Assembly: GCA_963931925.1 (NCBI GenBank)
Contig: OZ007573.1
Location: 36,278,084-36,342,083, forward strand
Direction of reading: 5' to 3'
DNA length: 64,000 nt
DNA from: Onchidella celtica
Taxonomy: Eukaryota; Mollusca; Gastropoda; Systellommatophora; Onchidiidae
The notes under the pieces: generated by a model
Databases searched by the model: none
What the model was told of the DNA's origin: nothing
Seen by the model: the letters and a program-made list of their open reading frames with translations, nothing else
Made by a program: the position numbers and the translations under genes
Part shown: positions 52,107-62,068 of the stretch, piece after piece
Layout: every line of letters starts with the position of its first letter
Numbering within the stretch: position 1 is the first letter of the stretch

Positions 52107-53036
52107 ATTGTGACTCGTCCATTTTCGTAATATTTAGTTGTAGTTAGTTAGTAGGTAATTGTGCTGTCTTGTTCGTTGGATGAATGGACATTTCATGATA
52201 TGATTTATGTATAATAATAATATGTATTGATGCATGTATTTTGATGAATATGTATTAATGTGTACTTAAATTTCAGAGAGACAGTGTGTGTGCGTGCAGC
52301 CTGAGGAGACAAGCAGCCAGAGCTCCGATTAGGTCGAGGACTTAAACTCATAAGGCTGAAAGTTAAGTAAAAGTCTAAAATTTTGTACCCTGGATTAAGG
52401 GCTGTCTTTTCATCTGTCTGTTTCCCTGTTTTTGCTGTTTTCGTTGTAATTGATTATACGGGCGGTGGCGCGGGTTTGCTGTGTTGAACTTAGTTTATCC
52501 TTTTAAAAAGGTGTGGTAAACTTTGGAACTTCGTTCATCACAGTGACCAGTTCTGTAGGGACCTGTATTTTTGTTTAGATTGTAGCGTTCTATCTTCCTC
52601 GTTGTTTTAGGAAGACGTTTCTCTTGTCCCTCTTCTACCTTTTTGTAGATACGTTCTTTTTTTTCAGACTCTGTTCTTGTTCGTACCGTGTTGTGTAATC
52701 GGTGTATTTAGGTTGCATTTTTTTTTCCATTATATTTTCTTTTTTAGGCCTTTGTCTTAGTCTGGTTCGTTGTCCTTGATGTACTTGTGGTCCTTCTACT
52801 GAATTTTCTCATTCTTATCTTTTCCTTTCGTTTTGTTATTTAATAGTGCTAGACATTTTATAAACATACAATTAGTTAGAGAGAGTAGGCTGTAGAATGT
52901 TTAGTTAGGGGTGTTTCTGAATTGTATTTGGGTTTTGTTATATCTGGTGTGATCTCAGGTCTCTGGTCGTATCGCTAGTGATCATACCGACAGGTTGGTC
53001 GTCTTATAATAGATACCATAACCATAAATCGGTGAA
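52107..53036 (+). other. Untranslated leader of the LTR element
   Basis: About 930 bp between the primer-binding site and the gag start, T-rich and without a convincing open frame. It begins with a third, shortened copy of the primer-site repeat (GTGACTCGTCC near 52110). In this element class the leader normally carries the packaging signal, but I see no motif that identifies one. Splice signals cannot be judged by eye. Confidence 0.6.
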
Positions 53037-55385
53037 ATGGCGGAACTCCAACAACTAATGAAGTTGGGTAAGGAACTTGGCCTGGAGGGAGAAGAGCTAC
53101 GCGGCTGGATTAAAGAACAGCAGGCGGATTTGCGCGATGAGCGTGCTAAGGATAGAGAGCGTCAACAAGAAAAAGAGGCTCAAGAGCGACAGAGAGAAGA
53201 GGAAAGGGAGTTTAAGCAACAGGAAAGAGAGGCTAAGACCCAGGAACAGGAAAGAGAGTTTAAGTTAAAGGAGATAGAAGCTCAAGAACGGGAGCAGGAG
53301 ATAAGGTTAAAGGAGATAGAAGCTCAAGAGCGGGAGACAGACGCGCGAGTAAGAATAGCGGAGTTGGAAATCAAAAAGAATGCGCCAACAGAAACAGTTG
53401 AGCGGCAGGTACACAATAAAGGTGGCGTTAGGATTAAGCTCCCTACGTTCGACGACCGGAAGGACGACATAGACGCCTTCCTTTACAGGTTCGAGCTGAA
53501 CGCACAATTGCAATGGGGGGAAAATAAGGAATTATGGGCCACGTACCTGGCGTCGCTATTGCAGGGGCGAGCGTTAACATACTTTAAAGAGCTACAGCGC
53601 GAAGACGTGCAAGATTACGATAAGCTGAAGGCTTTGCTGCTTCGCCGATTTGCGCGTACCGAGGAATATTTCCGGGAGCAGTTTAGGCGAGCACGTGCAG
53701 ACACCAGGGAGGACTTTGCTGCCTTCGTCGCGAGACTAACGGAGTATTTCGCGAACTGGGTAGACTTGGCGCATGTGGGCGCGGATTTCGCTAAACTGAA
53801 AGACCTACTGATCCGTGACCAGCTGTACGCGTCGTGCCACAAAGATCTGGTGGCTTTCCTGAAAGAGAACGAACCCGCGACGGTGCAGGAGGCGTCTAAG
53901 TTGGCGGAGGCATACCGTACGGCGCATCCGTCCAAACCAGTCGCCAGGGCGTACGTCCAAGATGCGGGGTACGTCGCCGTTGTCGAGGGGTCGCCGGCAG
54001 GACTTAGGGACAGGTCGCGTCAGCGTGGTGCCTATAGCGGGCAAGCCCAGGGGCAGCGTAGGGGCTATCACCAATCACCGGCATATGGATCCGGTAAGTT
54101 TGACCGAGCAGGAGGGCTAGGTCGCGGTAATGGCCGGGGGCGAGTTGTGACCTTTGCCGATGACCGACGGCATAGGGACTCTAGTTCCGGTCGCGAGGGG
54201 TCACGGGGACCCAGGCCTAGAGCAGCACAGGGAGCGGAGTGTTGGACTTGCGGACGCGTGGGTCACTTTTCGCGCGAGTGTAGGGCCGCGAAGTGTTGGA
54301 ACTGCGGAAGAGCAGATCACATCAGCGTGAACTGCCCGGCAGGTAGGATAGCGGCGAACGTGGACAGTAGCTCCAGTCCATGTTCCCCAAATAAATTTCA
54401 TCATGCGGCTGCGTGTGTTACATCGGACAACGGAGGCGGACAGTATTCTAAGTGTCCCAGTTGTGAGAAGTTATTATCTTCCGGTGTTTTACCTTGTGGG
54501 AGAAAGATCCCCGTCATAAATTCATGTCATACAGGAGGTGGTCTTAGGGTTTATCCGGGGTTTGTTGGGGACGAACCGGTCTCGGTTTTACGAGATACAG
54601 GATCTACCGTTGTGGGAGTGCATAGGGACTGCATTCGGGATTCACAGCTTACAGGTGAGACTGTCCCGTGCATCCAATTTTCGGGGGCCATTGAGAAATT
54701 ACCCATGGCAAAAATAATGATAGATACACCTTTCCTTAGCGGGGAAGTCGAAGCAGTCGTTGGTTGTTTTCCAGGCGCCCAGCTCATCATTGGGAATGTA
54801 TCACGGGTAGTTTCCCCTTCCGATGAGAACGTGCAAGCATGGTCGCAATCAAAAGGTATTGACTTTTGCGCCGCGGTCGAAACACGCCGACGGGTAGCCG
54901 ATAAAGATAAGATTAGACCTTTGGCTACGCCAGCGGTCAACCTAGATATCACGCCAGAGCGCTTGGCGAAATTACAAAGAGAGGATCCATCATTAAACCC
55001 ATGTTTTGGGGAAGCGCGAACCGAGAAAACGAGGAGATATAAGAACGGGTCATCTTCTTTTTTTGTCCACGGGGGCATTCTGTTCCGTATGTACGTCACA
55101 GTGGCTTCCGTTCAAAAGCAGGTCGTCGTGCCACGGTCGTTAATTGCTACAGTATTGCGTCTGGCCCATGATGTTCCATTAGCGGATCATATGGGAAGTG
55201 CTAGAATCAAGCAGAGAATTCTGAAAGATTTTTATTGGCCGTCAGTATACAGAGATGTACGTTTATATTGTAAGACGTGCAGTGCGTGCCAAAAGACGAC
55301 GCATAAGGGTCGTTCACCCCAGGCTCCTCGTCAAAAGATCCCCACGGTTTCGGAACCGTTTAAAAAGGTTTCAGTACCTTGTTGA
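53037..55385 (+). CDS. Gag-protease-integrase zinc domain polyprotein (782 codons, truncated)
   Basis: The ATG at 53037 has G at -3 and G at +4. Residues about 20-115 are Glu/Lys/Arg-rich and predicted coiled coil. A retrotransposon capsid region follows. About 205-297 resembles a SCAN domain: Trp241, a Lys-rich LL..D.L helix, then a Pro..EA..LAE ending. A basic Gly/Arg linker leads to two CCHC zinc knuckles (Cys402-Cys405-His410-Cys415 and Cys420-Cys423-His428-Cys433) that bind RNA. The aspartic protease has its DTGS catalytic motif at Asp520. The integrase N-terminal zinc domain is intact: His711, His718, Cys745, Cys748. Soon after, at KKVSV, where the catalytic core should begin, the frame meets TGA. 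The protein should still form particles and process itself, but cannot supply integrase. Assembly and maturation roles are inferred from family knowledge. Confidence 0.9.
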   Translation: MAELQQLMKLGKELGLEGEELRGWIKEQQADLRDERAKDRERQQEKEAQERQREEEREFKQQEREAKTQEQEREFKLKEIEAQEREQEIRLKEIEAQERETDARVRIAELEIKKNAPTETVERQVHNKGGVRIKLPTFDDRKDDIDAFLYRFELNAQLQWGENKELWATYLASLLQGRALTYFKELQREDVQDYDKLKALLLRRFARTEEYFREQFRRARADTREDFAAFVARLTEYFANWVDLAHVGADFAKLKDLLIRDQLYASCHKDLVAFLKENEPATVQEASKLAEAYRTAHPSKPVARAYVQDAGYVAVVEGSPAGLRDRSRQRGAYSGQAQGQRRGYHQSPAYGSGKFDRAGGLGRGNGRGRVVTFADDRRHRDSSSGREGSRGPRPRAAQGAECWTCGRVGHFSRECRAAKCWNCGRADHISVNCPAGRIAANVDSSSSPCSPNKFHHAAACVTSDNGGGQYSKCPSCEKLLSSGVLPCGRKIPVINSCHTGGGLRVYPGFVGDEPVSVLRDTGSTVVGVHRDCIRDSQLTGETVPCIQFSGAIEKLPMAKIMIDTPFLSGEVEAVVGCFPGAQLIIGNVSRVVSPSDENVQAWSQSKGIDFCAAVETRRRVADKDKIRPLATPAVNLDITPERLAKLQREDPSLNPCFGEARTEKTRRYKNGSSSFFVHGGILFRMYVTVASVQKQVVVPRSLIATVLRLAHDVPLADHMGSARIKQRILKDFYWPSVYRDVRLYCKTCSACQKTTHKGRSPQAPRQKIPTVSEPFKKVSVPC

Positions 55386-57219
55386 TTTAAGAGAAAGACT
55401 ATCTTCAGCGCGCACTATAGCACAAGAAGCGTCTAGTATCGCTTCGAAAAGAGCAAAAGACTATAAAGATAGAGGGTCCAAACTGAGAATTTTTAAGCCA
55501 GGAGACAAGGTTCTGTTGTTGTTACCTACGGACCATAATAAGTTATTGATGACATGGAAAGGCCCTTATGTTATTGAGCGAGTTGTTTCAAAGGTAGATT
55601 ACGCTATCCACATTGATGGAGCGAGTAAGGTTTTCCATGTTAATATGCTACAGAGATTTTATGAGAGACCACAGTATCTGTGTGCACAGACAAGACCAGA
55701 GGAGACTGTCTTCTCTACTGCTTGTACGGGGGTCGTAGACCAGTTGGACTGTGACCTAAGCGACACCGAGGCGCAGGAGGAGTTACAAATTCAATTGCCG
55801 GAGTTAACTCCGACACAAGGTTACAGGGACGTAAAAATTAACCCTGACCTTACGAGTTCAAGGAGTAGGGAACTTGAGACCCTGTTAGCGTCATTTCCGG
55901 ATGTTGTTACGGATTTGCCGGGTCGCACTACGGTGATCCAGCACCAAATAAAGTTGACTTCGGATAAGCCAGTATTTCTTAGACCGTATCCGTTGCCTTT
56001 TTCTTCGAGGGATAGGGTCATAAAGGAAGTTGAGTCAATGTTGAAGTTAGATGTGATAGAACCATCAACATCGCCGTATTCATCACCCATCGTCCTCGTG
56101 AAGAAACGTGATGGATCGGTGCGGTTCTGTATTGATTTTCGAAGATTGAACACTATTACGGTAGGCGATAGGGAGCCTATTCCGTTTCAGGAGGAATTAA
56201 TAGCTTCATTGGCCGGGTCCACGTGGTTTTCCAAGATAGATTTGACGAAAGGGTATTGGGAAATCCCGCTAACTGAGGAGTCTAAACAATACACGGCGTT
56301 CCAAACGCCCATTGGATTATTCCAATTTAAGGTCATGCCATTTGGGTTGGTAAACGCGCCAGCGACGTTTGCACGATTAATGAGATTAGTGTTGAAGGAC
56401 ATACCTAATGTCGTGTCATTCTTTGACGATATAGCATGCCATACGTCGACATGGTCTGATCATATTCAGACACTAACAGTAATTTTTCAACGATTACGTC
56501 ATTTTGGGTTAACTGCTAAACCCGCAAAGATGGATTTGGCATGTCCAGAGATAATATTCTTAGGACATATTGTGGGTAGAGGTGTTCAGAGACCTGAAGA
56601 AACAAAAATTGACAAGTTGGTAGGGTTGCAAATCCCTAAAACAAAGAAACAAGTCAGAAGCTTAGTGGGAATTTTAAATTATTACAGAAAGTTCATTCCA
56701 AATTTTTCCTCCTTGTCATCTTCTCTTACTGACCTTACTAAGAAGGGACAACCCGATAAGGTCCAGTGGACGTCTGAATGTCAGACAGCATTTGATAATT
56801 TGGTGACAGCATTATCATCGTCACCCATTCTGATATTACCCGATTTTCGATCTAATTTTATCCTCAGAACGGATGCGTCGGACTCTGGTGTCGGCGCTTG
56901 TCTTCTACAGGAGAAGAACGAATGTCTCCATCCTGTATGTTATGTCAGTAGGAAGTTATTGCAGAGAGAAAGAAAGTATTCTGTGATAGAGCGTGAGTGT
57001 CTTGCCATTGTCTGGTCCGTCCAGAAACTAGGACGTTATCTCATGGGACGAGAATTTTGTATCCAGACGGACCACAAGCCACTGACATTTTTGTCGAAGA
57101 ATCGTTCGTCCAGCCCACGCTTGTCTAGATGGGCATTGGCTTTACAGCCGTACACCTTCGTTATTCAACCAATTCCAGGAACCAGCAATCATATCGCCGA
57201 CTACCTTAGTCGAGCCTAG
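55255..57219 (+). CDS. Integrase C-terminal domain, reverse transcriptase and RNase H (shifted frame)
   Basis: This frame is +1 relative to gag. The open frame begins at 55255, but real homology starts only past the deletion joint, about 55378, so the upstream ATG is fortuitous. Order: end of the integrase linker (LVDLRERL), GPY/F domain with WKGPY at 101-105, linker, then reverse transcriptase from about 221. Catalytic Asp329 lies in KIDLTKGY and Asp391-Asp392 in FFDDI, where Phe replaces the usual Tyr. RNase H keeps Asp540 (RTDAS), Glu581, Asp606 and Asp649, the last in the ADYLSR motif. TAG at 57217-57219 ends pol. All polymerase and nuclease residues look intact, with no internal stop. 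Expression would need a frameshift between the two frames, or none occurs. It presumably descends from one continuous gag-pol frame. Confidence 0.88.
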   Translation: MYVYIVRRAVRAKRRRIRVVHPRLLVKRSPRFRNRLKRFQYLVDLRERLSSARTIAQEASSIASKRAKDYKDRGSKLRIFKPGDKVLLLLPTDHNKLLMTWKGPYVIERVVSKVDYAIHIDGASKVFHVNMLQRFYERPQYLCAQTRPEETVFSTACTGVVDQLDCDLSDTEAQEELQIQLPELTPTQGYRDVKINPDLTSSRSRELETLLASFPDVVTDLPGRTTVIQHQIKLTSDKPVFLRPYPLPFSSRDRVIKEVESMLKLDVIEPSTSPYSSPIVLVKKRDGSVRFCIDFRRLNTITVGDREPIPFQEELIASLAGSTWFSKIDLTKGYWEIPLTEESKQYTAFQTPIGLFQFKVMPFGLVNAPATFARLMRLVLKDIPNVVSFFDDIACHTSTWSDHIQTLTVIFQRLRHFGLTAKPAKMDLACPEIIFLGHIVGRGVQRPEETKIDKLVGLQIPKTKKQVRSLVGILNYYRKFIPNFSSLSSSLTDLTKKGQPDKVQWTSECQTAFDNLVTALSSSPILILPDFRSNFILRTDASDSGVGACLLQEKNECLHPVCYVSRKLLQRERKYSVIERECLAIVWSVQKLGRYLMGREFCIQTDHKPLTFLSKNRSSSPRLSRWALALQPYTFVIQPIPGTSNHIADYLSRA

Positions 57220-57550
57220 GGGAAGATTTCAGGAGCTTATACATCGGAGGACAGGAACATTGACAGGATCTGTGTGAATAAGTCGACTTTAAAATATTGA
57301 CATTATAAATATGATATGAAGAATGGTTGATAGGTTGAATGGTTTTTGATTCTGTATTAAGTATTGTGGTTAGTTAGCTATTCATGATGTGACACATATA
57401 TGCATATTGCAGGCCATATTGATCCCCATATTTTCCCCTGATTTCGGTATTCTATATACTAGGGGAACTGGTAGGTCATTTTTAATGTAGGTATTGCTCA
57501 GGCTCACTCGTTGACAGTCATCTTGATGCGATTTGAAATTAATTGCATTA
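57220..57550 (+). other. 3' untranslated segment of the LTR element
   Basis: A/T-rich sequence between the pol stop and the polypurine tract. There is no env-like open frame, signal peptide or membrane segment. Confidence 0.6.
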
Positions 57551-57572
57551 ATTTTTTTGGGGTGGGGGATGA
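57551..57572 (+). promoter_or_regulatory. Polypurine tract, plus-strand primer
   Basis: A T-run followed by GGGGTGGGGGATGA lies directly against the TGTCAC start of the 3' LTR. This is the expected place for the RNase H-resistant primer of plus-strand DNA synthesis. It is interrupted by single Ts, which is tolerated in many gypsy elements. Confidence 0.75.
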
Positions 57573-58475
57573 TGTCACGAGTGGAGTGAGCGATAGTTAA
57601 TAATTACGGGGGGAAAGGAGGAGAGTAAAATTAACGCACGGAGACAGGGAAGAAAAGTCGTGCATGTCATGAGTGGGGGGTCTGAAGGAGGCGAAAGCGC
57701 TGTATAACTATCACTGCAAGTTAGAAGGTCCTAGGGAGCGGATCTGTGAATAATAGCCCATCGGGCAGAGATAAAAGGAAGCAGTCGAGAAGACTAGGAG
57801 AAAGTCTTTCCAGTTATGACTGGTGTCGGGGACGGGGCGCAGAGCCACCTCGATGAGCACAGGAGATAGGCCAGCATAGGGCCGGAGGCCACACATAGGC
57901 CAGAAGCGAGGCTGTCAGTGCAGGACAGTAGAGGCACAGAAAGTCGTGGCAGTCAGGCCACGGGCAGGGACGTAGATATGAGAGTGAATGAGATACTATG
58001 TTGTTGCCATGTTGATAGGCTAGTGAACTGATACTATGTTGTTGCCATGTTGATAGGCTAGTGAACTGATATTATGTTGTTGCCATGTTGATGGCTATGG
58101 AAATAATAATGTGTTATTGCCCTGCTGAGGTGCTAGGGGAGTGCTAAGGTGTATGACAATAGGAAGGTGATATTGAGAGACTGCGGTGCCAGTAACTTAT
58201 TAATGGGCTATTAAGACCCTGAGGGGAGAGGCTGAGGCCGAAGTGCCTTTAGGAGTAACTACCGGATTGTGGATCCGAGGGAGCGTGTGTGTGAGAATAA
58301 GGCCGTTGTACGGCAGTCATTTCAATAATATAATATATGTAATTGCGCTATTATATGTATAATTATGTTTAATAAATGTGTGAGTCTGATGGATTGTTCT
58401 GTTAAGTGTTAAACTTGTTGTTCGTGATTGTTGTCCTGTCATACTTATTACATCTCCCAGTCTGGGATTTGTGAC

Positions 58476-58476
<1 letters not shown>
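57573..58476 (+). repeat. 3' long terminal repeat (904 bp)
   Basis: Direct copy of the 5' LTR with the same TGTCAC and GTGACA ends. Its AATAAA lies at 58371-58376. The last base abuts a short GATA tract, the continuation of the array that precedes the 5' LTR. The two adjacent differences from the 5' LTR (GG at 57923-57924) could be one multinucleotide event. Confidence 0.95.

Positions 58477-58528
<52 letters not shown>
58477..58528 (+). repeat. GATA array, right of the LTR element
   Basis: Thirteen GATA units directly after the 3' LTR. It is most simply the right-hand part of the array at 50585-51165, separated by the insertion. Confidence 0.92.
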
Positions 58529-58529
<1 letters not shown>

Positions 58530-59809
58530 CCAAAAAGCTAACACACACATTTAACAATCAAAATATCCTTTACATTACTAGACGATCTATTTTCTATTCA
58601 ATGTAAAGGAAAATTCATTGAACAGACGCAGACAAAGAGCGGCAACACTTTTGGTACGAAGAAATTTAAGACACACATTTGTCGTAGACGAAGAAAGAAG
58701 TGCAAATACTCTGCAGAAACAAACTCCCATCTCTGGATGGCTTATTTGGAAGTCCCAGCACCGTTAGTTTTCTTAAGAAGTCGGTGTTGACAGTTCGCCC
58801 TTCAAGTTCCATTATAACATCGCCCATCCCTCGACAGAATGAAACCAAAACAAAAGAAGTTCAAAAAAAGATTTTCGGCTGCTAAGACTGAGAGGGGCAA
58901 GACTACCTGGCACATTGTACACCGAGAACAGGAAAACAGATGCCAGCTTGCATGCCAATGCTAGTTTGGCGGTGAAAGAAGATCGCATATGAAGGCTATT
59001 TTGGCATATTGGCCAAACATGCTTACGTTTAGCGCTAAGTAAAAGGAATGTATTCTTTAATTTTCTTAGCCTTTTAACACTGAATTTGCAAATATTGTAA
59101 GCCTCCAAAGGGAAAAGAAAAGGCAAAATGGTATGGCTATTAAAATCTGGTCTTGGAATGTAAATAAATTAGAATAGAATTGACATTTAAAAAAGAAATA
59201 GTTTTGGGTAATTTTGCTAAATCCGGTAAACGTCTATCATTGGCAACGTTAGATTACAAATTCGTGTTAAGCGTTCTCGGCTTAAGAGATAATGTCAATT
59301 TGTGGCATCGTCATATGTGAGATAAAAAATGCGCCTCATTAAGGCCGAGGATGGGAGGAAGGAATAAAACTTCTACAGTAAACAAATTTGTGGGGTGTTG
59401 AAACTGGCGCTGAAAGAAGGAAAAGGTGACAGAGATCGTGAGAAAGAAAATGAGAAAGGAAGGAGAGAGAAAAAAACACAGAAGGAGAAAAAAACACAGA
59501 AGGAGAAAAAAACCACTAAGTAATTGGATGAAACACTAAAAAGGCCGTATAAAACAAACTCAGTAAAATAAGATAAATGATATCAATAAAGGAAATGTGA
59601 GATGTCAGAAAGAAAGACAGAGGAGGTATAAATGAAGATGGTAAAAAACTGTTGGAGACAGGCTTGTGAATAAGTTGGGGGGAGGGGGGGGGGAAGTAAG
59701 GGGAGGGGGAGGGTTCTTGTTGCGTCTTCATGATCGTTTTTTAATCTGAATATTGTTTTTGAAAAGGCAGTGCTTAATTCTACAGGTCTCAGGGGTACAT
59801 TGTAATGGT
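58529..59809. other. Unique sequence
   Basis: No recognised gene. AGAAGGAGAAAAAAACAC is tandemly repeated near 59478-59515. Confidence 0.45.
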
Positions 59810-60392
59810 TTCTCTCTCTCTTTCTCTCTCCCTCTCTCACTCTCTCTCCCCCGCCCCGTCTTATTCTCCTCTCTGTCTAGCTAGCTCTCTCTCTTTCTTT
59901 TCTTTCTCTTTCTCTCTCTAGCCCTTTCCCTCTTTTCTCTCTCTCTCTCTCTCTCGCACACAGACTCTCCCCTCTCGCTCTCTTTCTCTCTCTAGCCCAT
60001 TTCTCTCTCTCTCTCTCTCTCGCACACAGACTCTCCCCTCTCGCTCTCTTTCTCTCTCTAGCCCTTTTCTCTCTCTCTCTCTCTCTCTCGCACACAGACT
60101 CTCCCCTCTCGCTCTCTTTCTCTCTCTAGCCCTTTTCTCTCTCTCTCGCACACAGACTCTCCCCTCTCGCTCTCTTTCTCTCTCTAGCCCTTTTCTCTCT
60201 CTCTCTCCCTCTCCCTCAAGCACACAGACTCTCCCCTCTCTCTCTCTTTCTCTCTCTAGCTCTTTCCCTCTTCTCTCTCTCTCTTTCTCTTCCTTTCTCT
60301 CTCACGCACACAGACTCCATTCTCTCTCTTTCACACACACGCACACATATACACGCTCCTCCATTTCTCCCACCCTTCCTCTCTCTCCCTCT
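59810..60392. repeat. CT satellite with GCACACAGACTCTCCCCTC unit
   Basis: GCACACAGACTC recurs at about 59956, 60022, 60090, 60148, 60220 and 60306. Spacing is 58-86 bp, and each copy is followed by CTCGCTCTCTTTCTCTC and TAGCCC. This is a higher-order minisatellite made of CT. Confidence 0.88.
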
Positions 60393-60805
60393 CTCTTAAG
60401 CATATAAACATCAATTTAAACAATAAATTTAAGCTGCAGGCGGGGCTATAATTATTATAGTCAAACAAACACACTAACAGACAGATACAGACATCACAGT
60501 CACTAGTACATTCCAAGTTGCTCCGGAACAGCCTAAGTTTCCCATGCAAGAGTTTACCTGTGAAATCAACGAGAGTCAGATATTTGGAAATTAGTTAAAG
60601 ACATCGCTAATGTCAGCAAGGTTTGTGTCGTCTAGCGAGAGAACGAATGCAAAGGGAGTAGCTGGAGAGGTGTGGAATACGTGAACGACCAATGTCTGGG
60701 CTACTTAGGTCATCACTGGTATAACATGTATGTGGGTATGTAGAGGTACTGTATTGTGCTGAGAGGTTGGGCGGATGAAGAGATCAGGACAAATGGAAAA
60801 ATACC

Positions 60806-60811
60806 CACTCG

Positions 60812-60844
<33 letters not shown>

Positions 60845-61289
60845 GAACCACAGGCTTATAAAGTGAGAGAGAAGCCATAAAGAGCAGACGAGAGATAAGG
60901 AGAGAGGAAAGAGAGAACACATGAGAGTGGGAGGAGGGCAGGTGGAAAAGGTAAACAAGAAAGAAAAACAAAAAGACAGGGGGAGAAAGAGAAAAAGGAA
61001 GATGATGGGCAGGGTGAAAAATGTCAGAAAAAGAGAGAGAGAGGAGAGAGAGAGACACACAAAGAAAAGAGAGAGAAAGAGGAGAGACAGAGACACACAG
61101 AAAAGAGAGAGAAAAAGAGGAGAGAGAGACACACACAAAGAAAAGAGAGAGAGAAAGAACGAGAGAGAAAGAAAAAGAGAGAGAGGGGGAAAGAAAGAGA
61201 AAGGATGGGGGAGAGATAGAGAGAGAGAGAGAGAGTGAGAAAGACTGACAGAGAGAGAGAGAGAGAGCGAGAAAGACAGAGAGAGAGAC

Positions 61290-61338
<49 letters not shown>

Positions 61339-61340
61339 GC
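60806..61340. repeat. GA satellite
   Basis: GA repeats with ACACACAAAGAAAAGAGAG motifs recurring near 61055, 61095 and 61132 (about 38-40 bp period), and a G-run at 60832-60843. Confidence 0.88.
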
Positions 61341-61959
61341 AGTACCCACTACCCATACAGAAGTAGAGCATCCTTAATGTGTTTATGATTATACCAGTGA
61401 GTTCTTTTTCGTAGTTGTTGTTTTTTTTCTTCATCTTTCTCTTCTGTATTCTGATGTTTTTGCCGGTGATGTTTTGTCAGAGATAATTATGTCGATGACA
61501 GGAAAATGCCTGGGAGTTAACTGCTCATTGACAGACTGATTTATCTCCCCATGCTCCCCTTCGCTGGCAGAGATACGGATGGGAAGTTGATGATCTAAAA
61601 GTGTTCATGATTTACTTTGCCAGGAGCTTTTTTTTTCAGAAACTTTACTAAAACATTATAATGTACAAATGGCATAAATTGTTCATGATTTACTTTGCCA
61701 GGGGTCCTTAGATACTTTAGCAAAACATTATAATCATGTACAAATAGTAGAAATTGTTCACGACAAATACTTTGGTTCGTAAAGTCGAAAAATGTTGTGA
61801 CAAGTATATACGTCCACTAGGTCTTTGTTGTTTTTTGCGCAAGCGATACGTATTTTAATGTCTTTTGTGACTCTAGATCTAGAAAGCTCCTCCCGAAATA
61901 CTCCTAACAACAGCCTTAATTAGTTATTATTTCAGATTTTATTGTTTTGTTTTCCTATT

Positions 61960-62068
61960 GTCTTTTTGGTTGAAAGGGTAAGGTTGGTGGGGGGGGGGGG
62001 GGGGAGGCAGGGTTAGAGATTCGATAAGATTTAGAGTTGAGGATAAGGACGGTGTTAGGGATAGGTAC
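61960..62068 (+). repeat. Dispersed repeat, copy interrupted by a retroposon
   Basis: TTTTTGGTTGAAAGGGTAAG, a G-run, GCAGGGTTAGAGATTCGATA and GGTGTTAGGGATAGGTAC align to the reverse of 33700-33800. The expected continuation appears only after the insertion, at about 62366 (GTATATGTACGCG). Confidence 0.6.

Larger units (their letters stand above)
51166..58476 (+). mobile_element. Gmr1-like Ty3/gypsy LTR retrotransposon, integrase core deleted
   Basis: A complete LTR-to-LTR element with internal order gag, protease, integrase zinc domain, integrase C-terminal domain, reverse transcriptase, RNase H, polypurine tract. RNase H is the last domain: its frame stops at 57219, only 353 bp before the 3' LTR, so no integrase can follow it. 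Integrase upstream of reverse transcriptase in a gypsy-type pol is the published hallmark of Gmr1-like elements, first described in deuterostomes. The DDE catalytic core of integrase is absent and the frame shifts at the joint. Both flanks are GATA repeats; GATAG precedes the element (51161-51165) and follows it (58477-58481), consistent with a 5 bp target duplication, though the flanking repeat makes this ambiguous. Near-identical LTRs imply recent insertion. High confidence for class and order; the family name rests on domain order and the SCAN-like Gag, not on a phylogeny. Confidence 0.93.

Noticed and set aside
53307..53935. Minus-strand frames inside gag (also 54201-55099 and 55821-56402)
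   Set aside because: Shadows of the gag-pol frames on the plus strand, which carry the conserved motifs.
57220..57572. Possible env gene downstream of pol
   Set aside because: Only 353 bp remain before the LTR and no membrane-protein frame exists.
62040..62068. GGTTAGGG words suggesting interstitial telomere repeats
   Set aside because: Only isolated TTAGGG words in a dispersed repeat that has a relative at 33.7 kb; no tandem TTAGGG.
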